From Gemmatimonadota bacterium (lineage in GTDB: Bacteria; Latescibacterota; UBA2968; UBA8231), in contig VXML01000053.1 in assembly GCA_009841115.1 (NCBI GenBank), forward strand, positions 1-55,754: a DNA stretch of 55,754 bases, written 5' to 3'. Shown one piece after another: positions 1-7,685 of the stretch. The notes beneath the pieces are model-generated. The model worked only from the letters and a program-made list of their open reading frames with translations. It had not been told where the DNA came from and made no database searches. Both the position numbers and the translations under genes were made by a program. Positions within the stretch are counted from its first letter, which is position 1, and each line of letters begins with the position of its first letter.

Positions 1-132
1 GGTTTCGGTTTCGGTTATGGTTTCGGTTTCGGTTATGGTTTCGGTTTCGGTTATGGTTTCGGTTATGGTTTCGGTTTCGGTTATGGTTTCGGTTATGGTT
101 TCGGTTATGGTTTCGGTTATGGTTTCGGTTTC
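1..132. repeat. Hexanucleotide tandem repeat, 22 units
   Basis: Twenty-two perfect 6-bp units, GGTTTC (14) or GGTTAT (8), run from the window edge to 132. They are arranged as TTC-TTC-TAT triplets and TTC-TAT pairs, so there is 18-bp and 12-bp higher-order structure. On the minus strand they encode Glu-Thr and Ile-Thr. Unit gain or loss keeps the frame, so the array could vary in length without breaking the gene. It continues out of the window. Confidence 0.95.
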
Positions 133-1326
133 GGTGCTATCTTCCGTCGCCTCCTGCCTGCCCACCGTGATGCTCACAGCCGAGGAGCAGTTGTTATCGG
201 TATTGCTCTCGCCACTGACGCTGGCCACACACGCGCCGTAAAATATCCCCACCTCTGGACTTACACCCGTTGGGGCGGTCAACTCAATTGACCCTCCACT
301 GCTGGCCGAGGCGTCTAGGGCATCTACTGCGCTGGTCCCCACTTCCGTATCACTGGCAGTAATCGTCGCGTTGTTGGAGCGATAGTAGTGCAGCATCGTC
401 GCCGCGGCCTGCGCGTCGCCTTGGTTATGTACGGTGACATTCAAGGTGAACGCCTGCCCCGGCGTCAGCATGACGGCGCTGACCGAAGGCGATTGAACGA
501 TCAAGTCGGGTCCCCCCTCGCTGGCCGTACTATCCGTATCCGCCTCTTCTTCCGCCGTCTCGTCCGCCTCTTCTTCCTGTGCATCGTTGAACAAGTCGAA
601 CAGGTTGCCGAAGTCGCCAGTCTTGCCCGCCGAATGCAGGTCTGACGATACCACCAATTCCACCGGAGCCATGCCCGCTTCAGCCCGAAAGGACGGATCC
701 ACATAGGGAACCAACCCGCTGCCCGAAACGATCAGCCCATACACTTGGGCACCCTCCCCACCATCAGACACACCAGACCAAACAGAAGCGGCTCCGACAG
801 TCGCGACACCCGCCTGCCCGTCAACCAGCACCATCCGTCCCGTCTGGCTCTCCGTACCCACCGTCATCCGATAAATATACACCCCCGCCCCTACCGCCCG
901 GCCTGTCGCATCCGTAGCGTTCCACGTCGCCGTGTGAGAGCCAGCCGGACGCTCCCCATCTACTAACGTCGCTATGTGCTGCCCTAACAGGTTGAACACC
1001 TCCAGCCGCACCGCAGACGAAGCGGCCAGTTGATAGGGAATGATCGTCGAGGGATTGAATGGATTGGGATAATTCTGACCCAACGCGAACCGCTCCGGCA
1101 GTGCCCGTCCCGTCAGAGCCGTTAACGGCAATGAGAAGTACCCCGTACCATCGGTCATCGCGTGGGCAATGGCCCCTCGCCGCAGGTCGGTCAAATCGAA
1201 CAGCCGCACCTGCGCATCGGCGATTGGTTCCCCAGATTCTAGCCGCACCCGACCTTCAAAGAGAGATTCTGCGCCGATACTGACGCTCAGCATTAGTCCG
1301 ATGAAACAGCCGATTGCTGTCTTCAT
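1..1326 (-). CDS. Secreted protein with FlgD-like module, CARDB domain and Thr-Glu/Thr-Ile repeat (3' truncated)
   Basis: The frame is open from an ATG at 1326 to the window edge, 442 codons with no stop, so the C-terminus lies outside. An AGGAAA ribosome site precedes the ATG. Residues 1-19 form a signal peptide ending SIGA-ES. Residues 23-75 look like a carboxypeptidase-regulatory or SpaA-like strand region (GEPIADAQVRL). Residues 76-168 are a FlgD-like/type A sorting module with QNYPNPFNPSTIIPY. An acidic linker rich in Glu spans about 250-266. Residues 271-389 resemble a CARDB adhesion domain (PDLIVQ, LTPGQAFTLNVTVHNQG). From residue 399 on the protein is Glu-Thr and Ile-Thr dipeptides encoded by hexamers. 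A sorting-like module normally sits at the extreme C-terminus, so its position near the N-terminus is odd; it may serve here as an ordinary Ig-like domain. Probably extracellular; no enzymatic motif seen. Confidence 0.85.
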   Translation of the reverse strand, partial: MKTAIGCFIGLMLSVSIGAESLFEGRVRLESGEPIADAQVRLFDLTDLRRGAIAHAMTDGTGYFSLPLTALTGRALPERFALGQNYPNPFNPSTIIPYQLAASSAVRLEVFNLLGQHIATLVDGERPAGSHTATWNATDATGRAVGAGVYIYRMTVGTESQTGRMVLVDGQAGVATVGAASVWSGVSDGGEGAQVYGLIVSGSGLVPYVDPSFRAEAGMAPVELVVSSDLHSAGKTGDFGNLFDLFNDAQEEEADETAEEEADTDSTASEGGPDLIVQSPSVSAVMLTPGQAFTLNVTVHNQGDAQAAATMLHYYRSNNATITASDTEVGTSAVDALDASASSGGSIELTAPTGVSPEVGIFYGACVASVSGESNTDNNCSSAVSITVGRQEATEDSTETETITETITETITETITETETITETITETETITETETITETET

Positions 1327-1457
1327 AACGTCATTTCCTACCCAAGAAAAAGGCTTAAACGTGTCATTCTGCAGTACTGCTTAAAGTCAGTCTATGTCTT
1401 GTGTTTTATAAAATGCAATCTTAAAAATAACGTGAGTTCGGGTTAAGCGACCTTTAA

Positions 1458-1520
1458 GCTGTATGGGGCGCAGACCTAAGTTTAGCCAGAAAGAAGTCCC
1501 TCACCTTATCCCGAACTCAC
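1458..1520 (+). repeat. 63-bp direct repeat, copy 1
   Basis: Begins GCTGTATGGGGCGCAG and ends in the inverted-terminus sequence. It matches 1801-1863 except for AAGAAGT versus AAGGAGT and CTTATCCC versus CTTAACCC. Confidence 0.9.
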
Positions 1521-1800
1521 GTTAGTATAAGGCTCATACGTGATTTATATGTGATTTTACAGTCTGTTATCGTGATTTTATTATGATTTTTTGCCCACTT
1601 ACGGTATAATTGGCCCCGCCAGGGCCTACCTGCCTCGAATCCCGTTGTATCATTAGACGACGCCCAATGATCCCATAACCACGGGTATCCTGCATCCTGA
1701 TGGAGGTAATGAGTTGGAAATGACGACGAGCGTGAGCAAGAGGCGCTATGCAATCGCCTCTCTAAGCTGAGCGAGGCCAGCCTTCGTATCAGATGGCTAG

Positions 1801-1863
1801 GCTGTATGGGGCGCAGACCTAAGTTTAGCCAGAAAGGAGTCCCTCACCTTAACCCGAACTCAC
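1801..1863 (+). repeat. 63-bp direct repeat, copy 2
   Basis: Second copy of the 63-bp block at 1458-1520. Its last 16 bases are the perfect inverse of 1432-1447. Confidence 0.9.
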
Positions 1864-1888
1864 ATTAAAAATACGTAGCCCGTACTTG

Positions 1889-2800
1889 TTACAGGTCGTC
1901 TGGCGAGGCGTTGGGGATTTGGGATTTATGCGCTAGGGCGTGTTCGTATTGTTGGGTACAGGAGATGAGAGGGAGATTTTCCGTTTGTGCGTGGCGCAAG
2001 AGGAGGTCGAGTTGCTGCGCGCGGCGGTCGATGCGATAGACGGACCAAGGGTGGAAGATGGGCAAGTAGTAGGGCAGGTTTGCTTGTTGTACGTAGTCGA
2101 TGCCCGGGGCGTAGGCTGCGTACACGCCTTGGGCGTCCACGGGCTTATGGGCCGGATAGGGCCAAGGGAATTGCGGCGGCCACAGCACCTTGCCCGGCTG
2201 CCCGGTGAGGATGTTGTCGTGCCAGGCGTGCGAGGGCATTTCGAGGAGGCCGGGAAAGCCCTCGCGGGCGTACCAGAAGGGTCGGTTGAGCGGCGCGGGC
2301 ATGGTTCCGTCCGGCCCAGCCCCTACGGTGCGCATATAGCGGTAGCCGGCCTCCCACATCACGTGCAGGATGCGCTCTTGGCCAATGAAGCCGCGCGTGT
2401 AGCCGCCGGGTGCGGTCAGGCCGATCACTGGGCGGGAAAAGGTGTCTTCGATCAGCTTTTTGGAATCGACTAACTCGTACTGTAAGGCGGCTTGGTCATC
2501 GGCATCGGCTAAACCGATTAGGTCTTTGTGGGTGAACGAATGGCATTGGATGTCGAAAAGGGACTCGTCGAGGATGGCGCGGAATTCGGACGCGGCGTGT
2601 TGCAACAACTCGGCGACGATGAAAAAGGAGGCGGGCGCTTGCCGCTCTAGATGCACTTGGGCCACGGCCCGGACGCCGGCGATGCACTCGGCCAGCCGCT
2701 CTCCCTCGTAGCTGATCCGGCCTTGGTAGCCCGGCCCGGTCGGCGCGTCCCACCAAGCGTACACGGCTTCGGTGTCGTAAGCAGATATGTAAGAAGGCAT
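1889..2800 (-). CDS. Polysaccharide deacetylase (NodB/CE4-like)
   Basis: 303 residues from ATG at 2800. It has the NodB-homology order: an Asp in YDTEA (D9) where the first metal and catalytic Asp sits, then HSFTH at 87-91 giving the two metal His in H-(S/T)-x-x-H, then TAPGG near 129-133, equivalent to the third motif. There is no signal peptide or membrane segment, so it is probably cytoplasmic. The family hydrolyses N-acetyl groups or related C-N bonds; cytosolic members also include allantoinase-like enzymes, and the substrate cannot be read. No good Shine-Dalgarno is visible upstream. It diverges from the enolase-superfamily gene at 2915 across 114 bp, so the two may share a regulatory region and a catabolic role. 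Confidence 0.82.
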   Translation of the reverse strand: MPSYISAYDTEAVYAWWDAPTGPGYQGRISYEGERLAECIAGVRAVAQVHLERQAPASFFIVAELLQHAASEFRAILDESLFDIQCHSFTHKDLIGLADADDQAALQYELVDSKKLIEDTFSRPVIGLTAPGGYTRGFIGQERILHVMWEAGYRYMRTVGAGPDGTMPAPLNRPFWYAREGFPGLLEMPSHAWHDNILTGQPGKVLWPPQFPWPYPAHKPVDAQGVYAAYAPGIDYVQQANLPYYLPIFHPWSVYRIDRRAQQLDLLLRHAQTENLPLISCTQQYEHALAHKSQIPNASPDDL

Positions 2801-2914
2801 GGGTTAGATCGGCTTTGGCGATGGGGGTGGGATGGGGTAAGTTAAGGCCGACGGCGATGGATCGTCAATTTTTGCTGCCAACGCAATTTCGCTTACGCGT
2901 CGAGGAGAACTACC

Positions 2915-4132
2915 GTGAAAATCACCGATGTTGACATCATTCCAGCGCACGTGCCGCTCGCCGCTCGCAACGCCGAGCACGCCGTGCGTTTCCGCTCCAT
3001 TGACCAGCGCACCTTCTTCAAGGTGCAAACCGACAACGGCTTGGTGGGTTGGGGCGAGTACCGCTGCACGCCGCCGCCCGCGCAGAGCGTGGAGGGCCTC
3101 ATCGGGCGCAGTCCCTTCGACTTTTTGGGCAGCGAGGTCCACCTCGGTTTGGCCGGGGCCTTGTACGACGTGATGGGTCAGTATCTCGAAGTGCCGGCCT
3201 ACAAGCTGATGGGTCCCAAGGTGCGCGACCGCGTGCCCGTGGCGGCTTGGACGCGACCCGCGGATCCCGAAGAACTGAGCCGCGAAATCGTCCGCGCCGC
3301 GGACCAAGGCTATCGGCTGTTCAAGATGCACACTTGTCAGCACCACGACGTGTTCGAACAGAACCGTGCAGTAGAGGATGTGGCACCACCCGGCTTCAAG
3401 ATGCAGTACGACTTTAATTCCAACCGCACCTTGGCCACGGTGTTGCCCATCGTCAAACAGCTCGAAAAGTCGCCCGTAGTGGGCTATATCGAGGATCCCT
3501 TGGTGCTGAGCGATGTAGAAGGCTGGCGGCAGCTCCGCGCCCAATGCGGCGTGCCATTGGTCATGCACGTGCCGCCGCTGGGCGGGTTGCAGGAAGTCGT
3601 GCAGGGGATGGCTGATGCGTATATCGTGGCCGAGTACTGCGGCGGGTTTGGCGACGCGTTGGTGCGCGGCTTGGCTTATGGCAAAGCCAATATGCAGGTG
3701 GTGGTGCAGCTAACTGGAGGCACCTTGGCCAAGGCGTTGGCGCTGCACTTGGCGGCTGTGTTGCCGACGGCGGCCCACTCGATCAATCTCGACGACCAGT
3801 ACGAGGAGGACGCGGCCCGTCAGCGCATTGAGATCGTCGAAGGCTGTTCGCCCGTGCCGGAGGGGCCGGGTCTCGGCGTGGAGGTGGACGAAGCGGTCGT
3901 TGCGCGCTTGGCGCAGCGCGGCCCGGCGGAGATCCCCCGGCACTTGGGCAAGCTGCGCCTGCCGGACGGACACGTGCTCTACACGGCTAGCATCCCGCCG
4001 ATAGACGCGTTGACCGGCTTTGCCGAGGGAACCATCCGGGGCTTGTCTTTTGAGGTGTGGCACGACGATGGGTCCGAGGAATTCGCGCGCATGTATGGGC
4101 GGGTGGAAGAGGAGGGGCCGGTGTTGGAGTGA
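2915..4132 (+). CDS. Mandelate racemase/muconate lactonizing-type enolase-superfamily enzyme
   Basis: 405 residues from a GTG start at 2915 preceded by GAGGAG. An N-terminal capping domain (about 1-120) is followed by the TIM barrel. The barrel shows K137-M-H139 (the K-x-H acid/base motif), D166 in YDFNSN, E193-D194-P as metal ligands, and H218 in VMHVP where the third ligand or a general base is expected. Such enzymes abstract an alpha-proton from a carboxylate, typically to dehydrate sugar acids or racemise. A His rather than Asp/Glu at the third strand position is a deviation worth noting. The exact substrate is unknown. It is cytoplasmic and divergent from the deacetylase at 1889-2800. 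Confidence 0.85.
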   Translation: MKITDVDIIPAHVPLAARNAEHAVRFRSIDQRTFFKVQTDNGLVGWGEYRCTPPPAQSVEGLIGRSPFDFLGSEVHLGLAGALYDVMGQYLEVPAYKLMGPKVRDRVPVAAWTRPADPEELSREIVRAADQGYRLFKMHTCQHHDVFEQNRAVEDVAPPGFKMQYDFNSNRTLATVLPIVKQLEKSPVVGYIEDPLVLSDVEGWRQLRAQCGVPLVMHVPPLGGLQEVVQGMADAYIVAEYCGGFGDALVRGLAYGKANMQVVVQLTGGTLAKALALHLAAVLPTAAHSINLDDQYEEDAARQRIEIVEGCSPVPEGPGLGVEVDEAVVARLAQRGPAEIPRHLGKLRLPDGHVLYTASIPPIDALTGFAEGTIRGLSFEVWHDDGSEEFARMYGRVEEEGPVLE

Positions 4133-4190
4133 GGGGCTGGCACAAGCGATTTTACTTCTCCTGTGCGCAGCCTCCCAAAGCTGGCCGGTC

Positions 4191-5582
4191 ATGCTACTGT
4201 TCATTGTTTTACTAGTCCTGATGACCCCTCCGGCCGTCCTAGCCCAGGCCCCGTACGGCCTGCAAGAAAGGGTCCCGAACAATTCTTTGCTCATCGCTCC
4301 GGTCGAGGGACGAGTGCCTCAGACCGTCTCCGAGTCGGGCCTGTTTAGCAATGTGGTGTCCCAGATCCCGGCTGCGGGACTCATTCCCTACGAGGTCAAT
4401 TCGGTATTGTGGTCCGACGGGACGGCCAAGACCCGCTTTATCGCGCTACCCGGGCAGAGCCAGATTGAGTTTTCCGCCTCGGGCGTCTGGAAATTTCCTC
4501 CCAACGCGGTGGTGGTGAAGAATTTCTACATAGAGTTGGAAAAGGGTAATTTGGACAGTCGGCACATTGTCGAGACGCGCTTTTTGGTCAAGCGCGGCCA
4601 AACCGGTGCATGGGACGGCTTTAGCTATATGTGGGATCTGGAGGGCGAGGACGCGGTATTGCTCGAAGAGGCGGCGACCCAGTCCTATCTTATCGCCGAC
4701 TCGGAAGCCGAAGACGGTTTCCGCGAATACGTGCATTTCTATCCCGGACCCGAAGATTGCGCCTTGTGCCATACCGGACCGGCTGGCTATGTCTTGGGGC
4801 TCAATACGGCCCAGATGAATCGCTCGTACGACTACGGCGGCATTGTGGACAACCAATTGCGCACCCTAAACCACATTGGTTTGTTCACTGAGGATATCGG
4901 CGAGAATTACGACGGTTTCCCCCAGTGGGCCGACCCCACCGATGAAAGCCTGCCGCTGGCGGACCGCAGTCGCGCCTATCTGGCGGCCAATTGCGCTCAC
5001 TGCCATCGCCCCAATGTAGTCAGCCGCTCGACCATTGATCTGCGGTACGACACCCCCTTAGAGGAGACCAATACCCTAAACTGGGTGCCTTCCTTGGGTG
5101 CTCTGAGTACTGAAGAAGGACTTATCATCACTCCGGGTGATCCAGATAACTCCACTTTGTACTTGCGCCTGCTTACCTTTTCCTCCAATCGCATGCCGCC
5201 GGTGGCCTCCACCTTGGTTGATTGGGAAGGCCGCGATCTGATCCGCCGCTGGATCGCCAGTATGGACCAGCCTACTGCCGTAGAGGGACTGGCGACTGTA
5301 CCAGAAGAGGCTGGCTTAGAGCAGAACTTCCCCAATCCCTTCAATGCCTATACCATCATCGTCTATAAAGTTGGGGAAACCGGCCCAGTGGAATTGGCCC
5401 TATACGATGCGGTGGGCCAGAAAGTGCGCACCTTAGTACAGGCCGAGCAGGCACCGGGGTCTTATACTGTGCGCTGGGATGGCCGGACAGCAGACGGCAG
5501 CTTGGCCGCCAGCGGCACGTACCTCTATCGCTTGCGAATGGGGGACTACTCGGTAGCCCGGCAGTTGGTGCTAGTGCGCTAG
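4191..5582 (+). CDS. Exported diheme c-type cytochrome with C-terminal sorting module
   Basis: I start at ATG 4191, which begins a clean signal peptide (MLLFIVLLVLMTPPAVLAQA). The frame is open upstream and overlaps the previous gene, so a few residues more are possible. The mature part has two heme c sites, CALCH at about 190-194 and CAHCH at about 268-272. It resembles the exported diheme family with MPP and SNRMPP stretches near the C-terminal heme domain. Residues about 375-463 form a FlgD-like/type A sorting module (LEQNFPNPFNAYT, WDGR, ending QLVLVR). It probably transfers electrons outside the inner membrane and is anchored or released at the surface. The neighbouring sugar dehydrogenase could be its electron donor. 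Confidence 0.85.
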   Translation: MLLFIVLLVLMTPPAVLAQAPYGLQERVPNNSLLIAPVEGRVPQTVSESGLFSNVVSQIPAAGLIPYEVNSVLWSDGTAKTRFIALPGQSQIEFSASGVWKFPPNAVVVKNFYIELEKGNLDSRHIVETRFLVKRGQTGAWDGFSYMWDLEGEDAVLLEEAATQSYLIADSEAEDGFREYVHFYPGPEDCALCHTGPAGYVLGLNTAQMNRSYDYGGIVDNQLRTLNHIGLFTEDIGENYDGFPQWADPTDESLPLADRSRAYLAANCAHCHRPNVVSRSTIDLRYDTPLEETNTLNWVPSLGALSTEEGLIITPGDPDNSTLYLRLLTFSSNRMPPVASTLVDWEGRDLIRRWIASMDQPTAVEGLATVPEEAGLEQNFPNPFNAYTIIVYKVGETGPVELALYDAVGQKVRTLVQAEQAPGSYTVRWDGRTADGSLAASGTYLYRLRMGDYSVARQLVLVR

Positions 5583-5617
5583 AATTTAATTCATCTCATC
5601 TGCGAGGAGCGTTCACA

Positions 5618-7585
5618 TTGCGAAAAATTATCGGAATAGTCCTCATCGGCTGGACTTTAAGCGCTGCCGGTGCCGATCCCCGGCCTCTGCGCGACGATGT
5701 TCAAGTCCGCCACTTGCTCGACGTGAGCCGGCGGACCATGCGCATTGCCAAGGACCCGCGCGACAACACCCTGTACACCCTTACGGCTACGGGGACTATT
5801 TACCGCATTCAGATCAAGGGTGAGGACGAGCGCATCGGCGAGACCATCGCCCGAGGGGTGCGCAACGCCGAGGGAGCGTGGACTTGGACCCAGTTCCGTC
5901 CTGCGGAGGGCGTGCCCGAAGGAGTGCCCATCGACGAAATCCGCGCCGCAGCTAAGGCTGCTGCAACCCGGGCGACCGACCCGATCGAAGATAAAATCCA
6001 CGTCCTCGATACGCGCAACAACCGCATCATCACCCCACCGAACACAGAGGTAGCCAATCTGGACGACTATGGCATCGCCTTCCCACGAGCTATCTACTTC
6101 GACGCCGAAGGTGCCCTGTACGTGGTGCTCGACGTGGAGGCGGCCAATGCCTCGGGCGAAGAGCGGATTGCTACTTCCGCGGACCACAAGCTCAACGATA
6201 CCCAGGGCTTTGATATTGCGGGGGACGGCACGTTCTATATTGGCGGCAACAGCGGCAATACGATCATCAATGTAGTGCGTGGGGTGCGCGACGGAGACAC
6301 CATTGAGTGGACTACGGTGGCCCGCACTGAGCGCATTCCCCCCGGCACCAAGAACCATCCCCATCCGGCCATTGTCCTCAGCCCGGACGATCGCTTTGTG
6401 TACATCAATTCGGGATCCCGCACCGACCACGGCGAGCTATCCGAGGATGGGGCTTTTGCTGGGGCGCGCGAGTTGCCTCTGTCGTCGGCCATTTTTCGGG
6501 TGCCAGCGGATGGCGAGGATCTTTTGATTCCGGCCGATGAAGAGGCGCTGCAGGCTTCGGGTTACTTGTACGCCGACGGGTTCCGCAATGCCTTTGACAT
6601 GGCCTTTGCCGCCAACGGCGATCTGTTTGCCGCGGACAATGGCCCGGACAGCGATATGGCCGACGAGGTCTGCTGGGTGCGGCAGGGGCTGCACTATGGT
6701 TTCCCTTGGCGCATGGGGGCAATGGACACAGCCCAGCGCTTCCCCGACTACGACCCGGCTGCGGACTTGCTCCTGATGACCCGCTCGGACGCTAGGGATC
6801 GCGGCTTATTTTACAACGATCCGACCTACCCGCCCCCGCCAGTGGAGCGTTTTGCCGATCCGGTCCTCAATCTGGGGCCCGACGCCGACCGCTACCGAGA
6901 CCCTAGTACGGGCGAGGTGCGCGACGCCAGCGACGAGGGCGGAGCGGCCTATACTTTTACGCCGCATAGTTCGCCGTTGGGACTGGTCTTTGACGTAGAA
7001 GAGGCCCTGGCACCCGAGTTTCGCGGCGACGGCTTTGTGTTGCGCATCGGCGGGGACTGCTGCAACCTGATCAACCCCTTCGACGACCCGGACGAGGACC
7101 TCATCCACATGGATTTGGAGAAGGTGGGAGATAACTATCAGGCGCGCATGACCCGGATCGTCGAGGGTTTCAGTGGCCCTATTGACGCAGAGATCATCGG
7201 CAACAAAATCTACGTGATCGAGTGGAGTGGCGGTCGCGGTTTGTGGGAAATTACCCTGCCTAGTAGTTCGGTCACCGCTGTGGTGGAAGAGGGCGGCAGT
7301 GTGCCCGACGGGTACGCGCTGGCGCAGAATTATCCCAACCCTTTCAACTCTAACACGACCATCGCCTACGAGGTGGGCGGCGAAGGGGTAGTGGAACTGA
7401 CCGTTTACAATGCCGCCGGACAGAAGATCCGCGATTTGGTGCAGGACTGGTTGGCAGCGGGACGCTACGAGGTGCAATGGGACGGGCGCGATGACCGTGG
7501 CCGAGCCGTGGCCAGCGGCACCTATATATACCAGCTTACCGCGGGCAATTATCAAGAGAGTCGGACGCTGACGTTGTTGAAATAA
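5618..7585 (+). CDS. Glucose/sorbosone dehydrogenase-like PQQ-type propeller with sorting module
   Basis: 655 residues from a TTG start at 5618, with GAGGAG nine bases upstream and 35 bp after the cytochrome. Residues 1-19 form a signal peptide. The body is the six-bladed soluble sugar dehydrogenase fold; the clearest stretch is YADGFRNAFDMAF, then LFAADNGPDSDMADE and GLHYGFPWR, matching the Gly-x-Arg-Asn and Asp-Asn-Gly-Pro signatures of glucose/sorbosone dehydrogenases. Residues about 560-655 are a FlgD-like/type A module (AQNYPNPFNSNT, WDGRDDRGR, ending LTLLK). It likely oxidises a sugar or alcohol outside the cell using PQQ or a related cofactor and passes electrons to the upstream cytochrome. 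Cofactor use is inferred from the family. Confidence 0.82.
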   Translation: MRKIIGIVLIGWTLSAAGADPRPLRDDVQVRHLLDVSRRTMRIAKDPRDNTLYTLTATGTIYRIQIKGEDERIGETIARGVRNAEGAWTWTQFRPAEGVPEGVPIDEIRAAAKAAATRATDPIEDKIHVLDTRNNRIITPPNTEVANLDDYGIAFPRAIYFDAEGALYVVLDVEAANASGEERIATSADHKLNDTQGFDIAGDGTFYIGGNSGNTIINVVRGVRDGDTIEWTTVARTERIPPGTKNHPHPAIVLSPDDRFVYINSGSRTDHGELSEDGAFAGARELPLSSAIFRVPADGEDLLIPADEEALQASGYLYADGFRNAFDMAFAANGDLFAADNGPDSDMADEVCWVRQGLHYGFPWRMGAMDTAQRFPDYDPAADLLLMTRSDARDRGLFYNDPTYPPPPVERFADPVLNLGPDADRYRDPSTGEVRDASDEGGAAYTFTPHSSPLGLVFDVEEALAPEFRGDGFVLRIGGDCCNLINPFDDPDEDLIHMDLEKVGDNYQARMTRIVEGFSGPIDAEIIGNKIYVIEWSGGRGLWEITLPSSSVTAVVEEGGSVPDGYALAQNYPNPFNSNTTIAYEVGGEGVVELTVYNAAGQKIRDLVQDWLAAGRYEVQWDGRDDRGRAVASGTYIYQLTAGNYQESRTLTLLK

Positions 7586-7685
7586 GAGACCCTAACAAAA
7601 CGCTCGGCGTCGACCTAAGCGCGAGCGAGCAAGGCCGTGGACAAGGCATCCGACGGAGGCATATTGAAGACATCGCTCTGGCTGC

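Larger units (their letters stand above)
1428..1867. mobile_element. MITE-like or decayed IS remnant bounded by inverted termini
   Basis: GTGAGTTCGGGTTAAG at 1432-1447 is the exact reverse complement of 1848-1863, bounding a segment of about 432 bp. A second inverted partner with one mismatch lies at 1505-1520, making a 97-bp inner inverted unit (1428-1524, 20-bp arms). A 63-bp block at 1458-1520 is repeated directly at 1801-1863 with two differences. No transposase is encoded. This arrangement fits a non-autonomous element or the nested ends of a deleted insertion sequence. I recognise no named family. Confidence 0.55.
1327..1888. other. Gene-free interval with MITE-like repeats
   Basis: No supportable gene lies here. 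The interval holds the promoter side of the minus-strand gene ending at 1326, then a repeat block at 1428-1867 described separately. An AT-rich stretch at about 1525-1600 contains four spaced copies of TGATTT. A small inverted repeat, GAGGCG to CGCCTC, sits at about 1740-1761. The 78-codon minus-strand frame inside has no recognisable features. Confidence 0.7.

Noticed and set aside
1..132. CRISPR or telomere-like repeat
   Set aside because: Units are 6 bp, uninterrupted by spacers and in frame with a coding sequence.
2804..3568. Minus-strand frame of 254 codons
   Set aside because: Covers the enolase-superfamily gene, which has clear catalytic motifs.
5657..7555. Two long minus-strand frames over the sugar dehydrogenase
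   Set aside because: Shadow frames without ribosome sites or domain signs.
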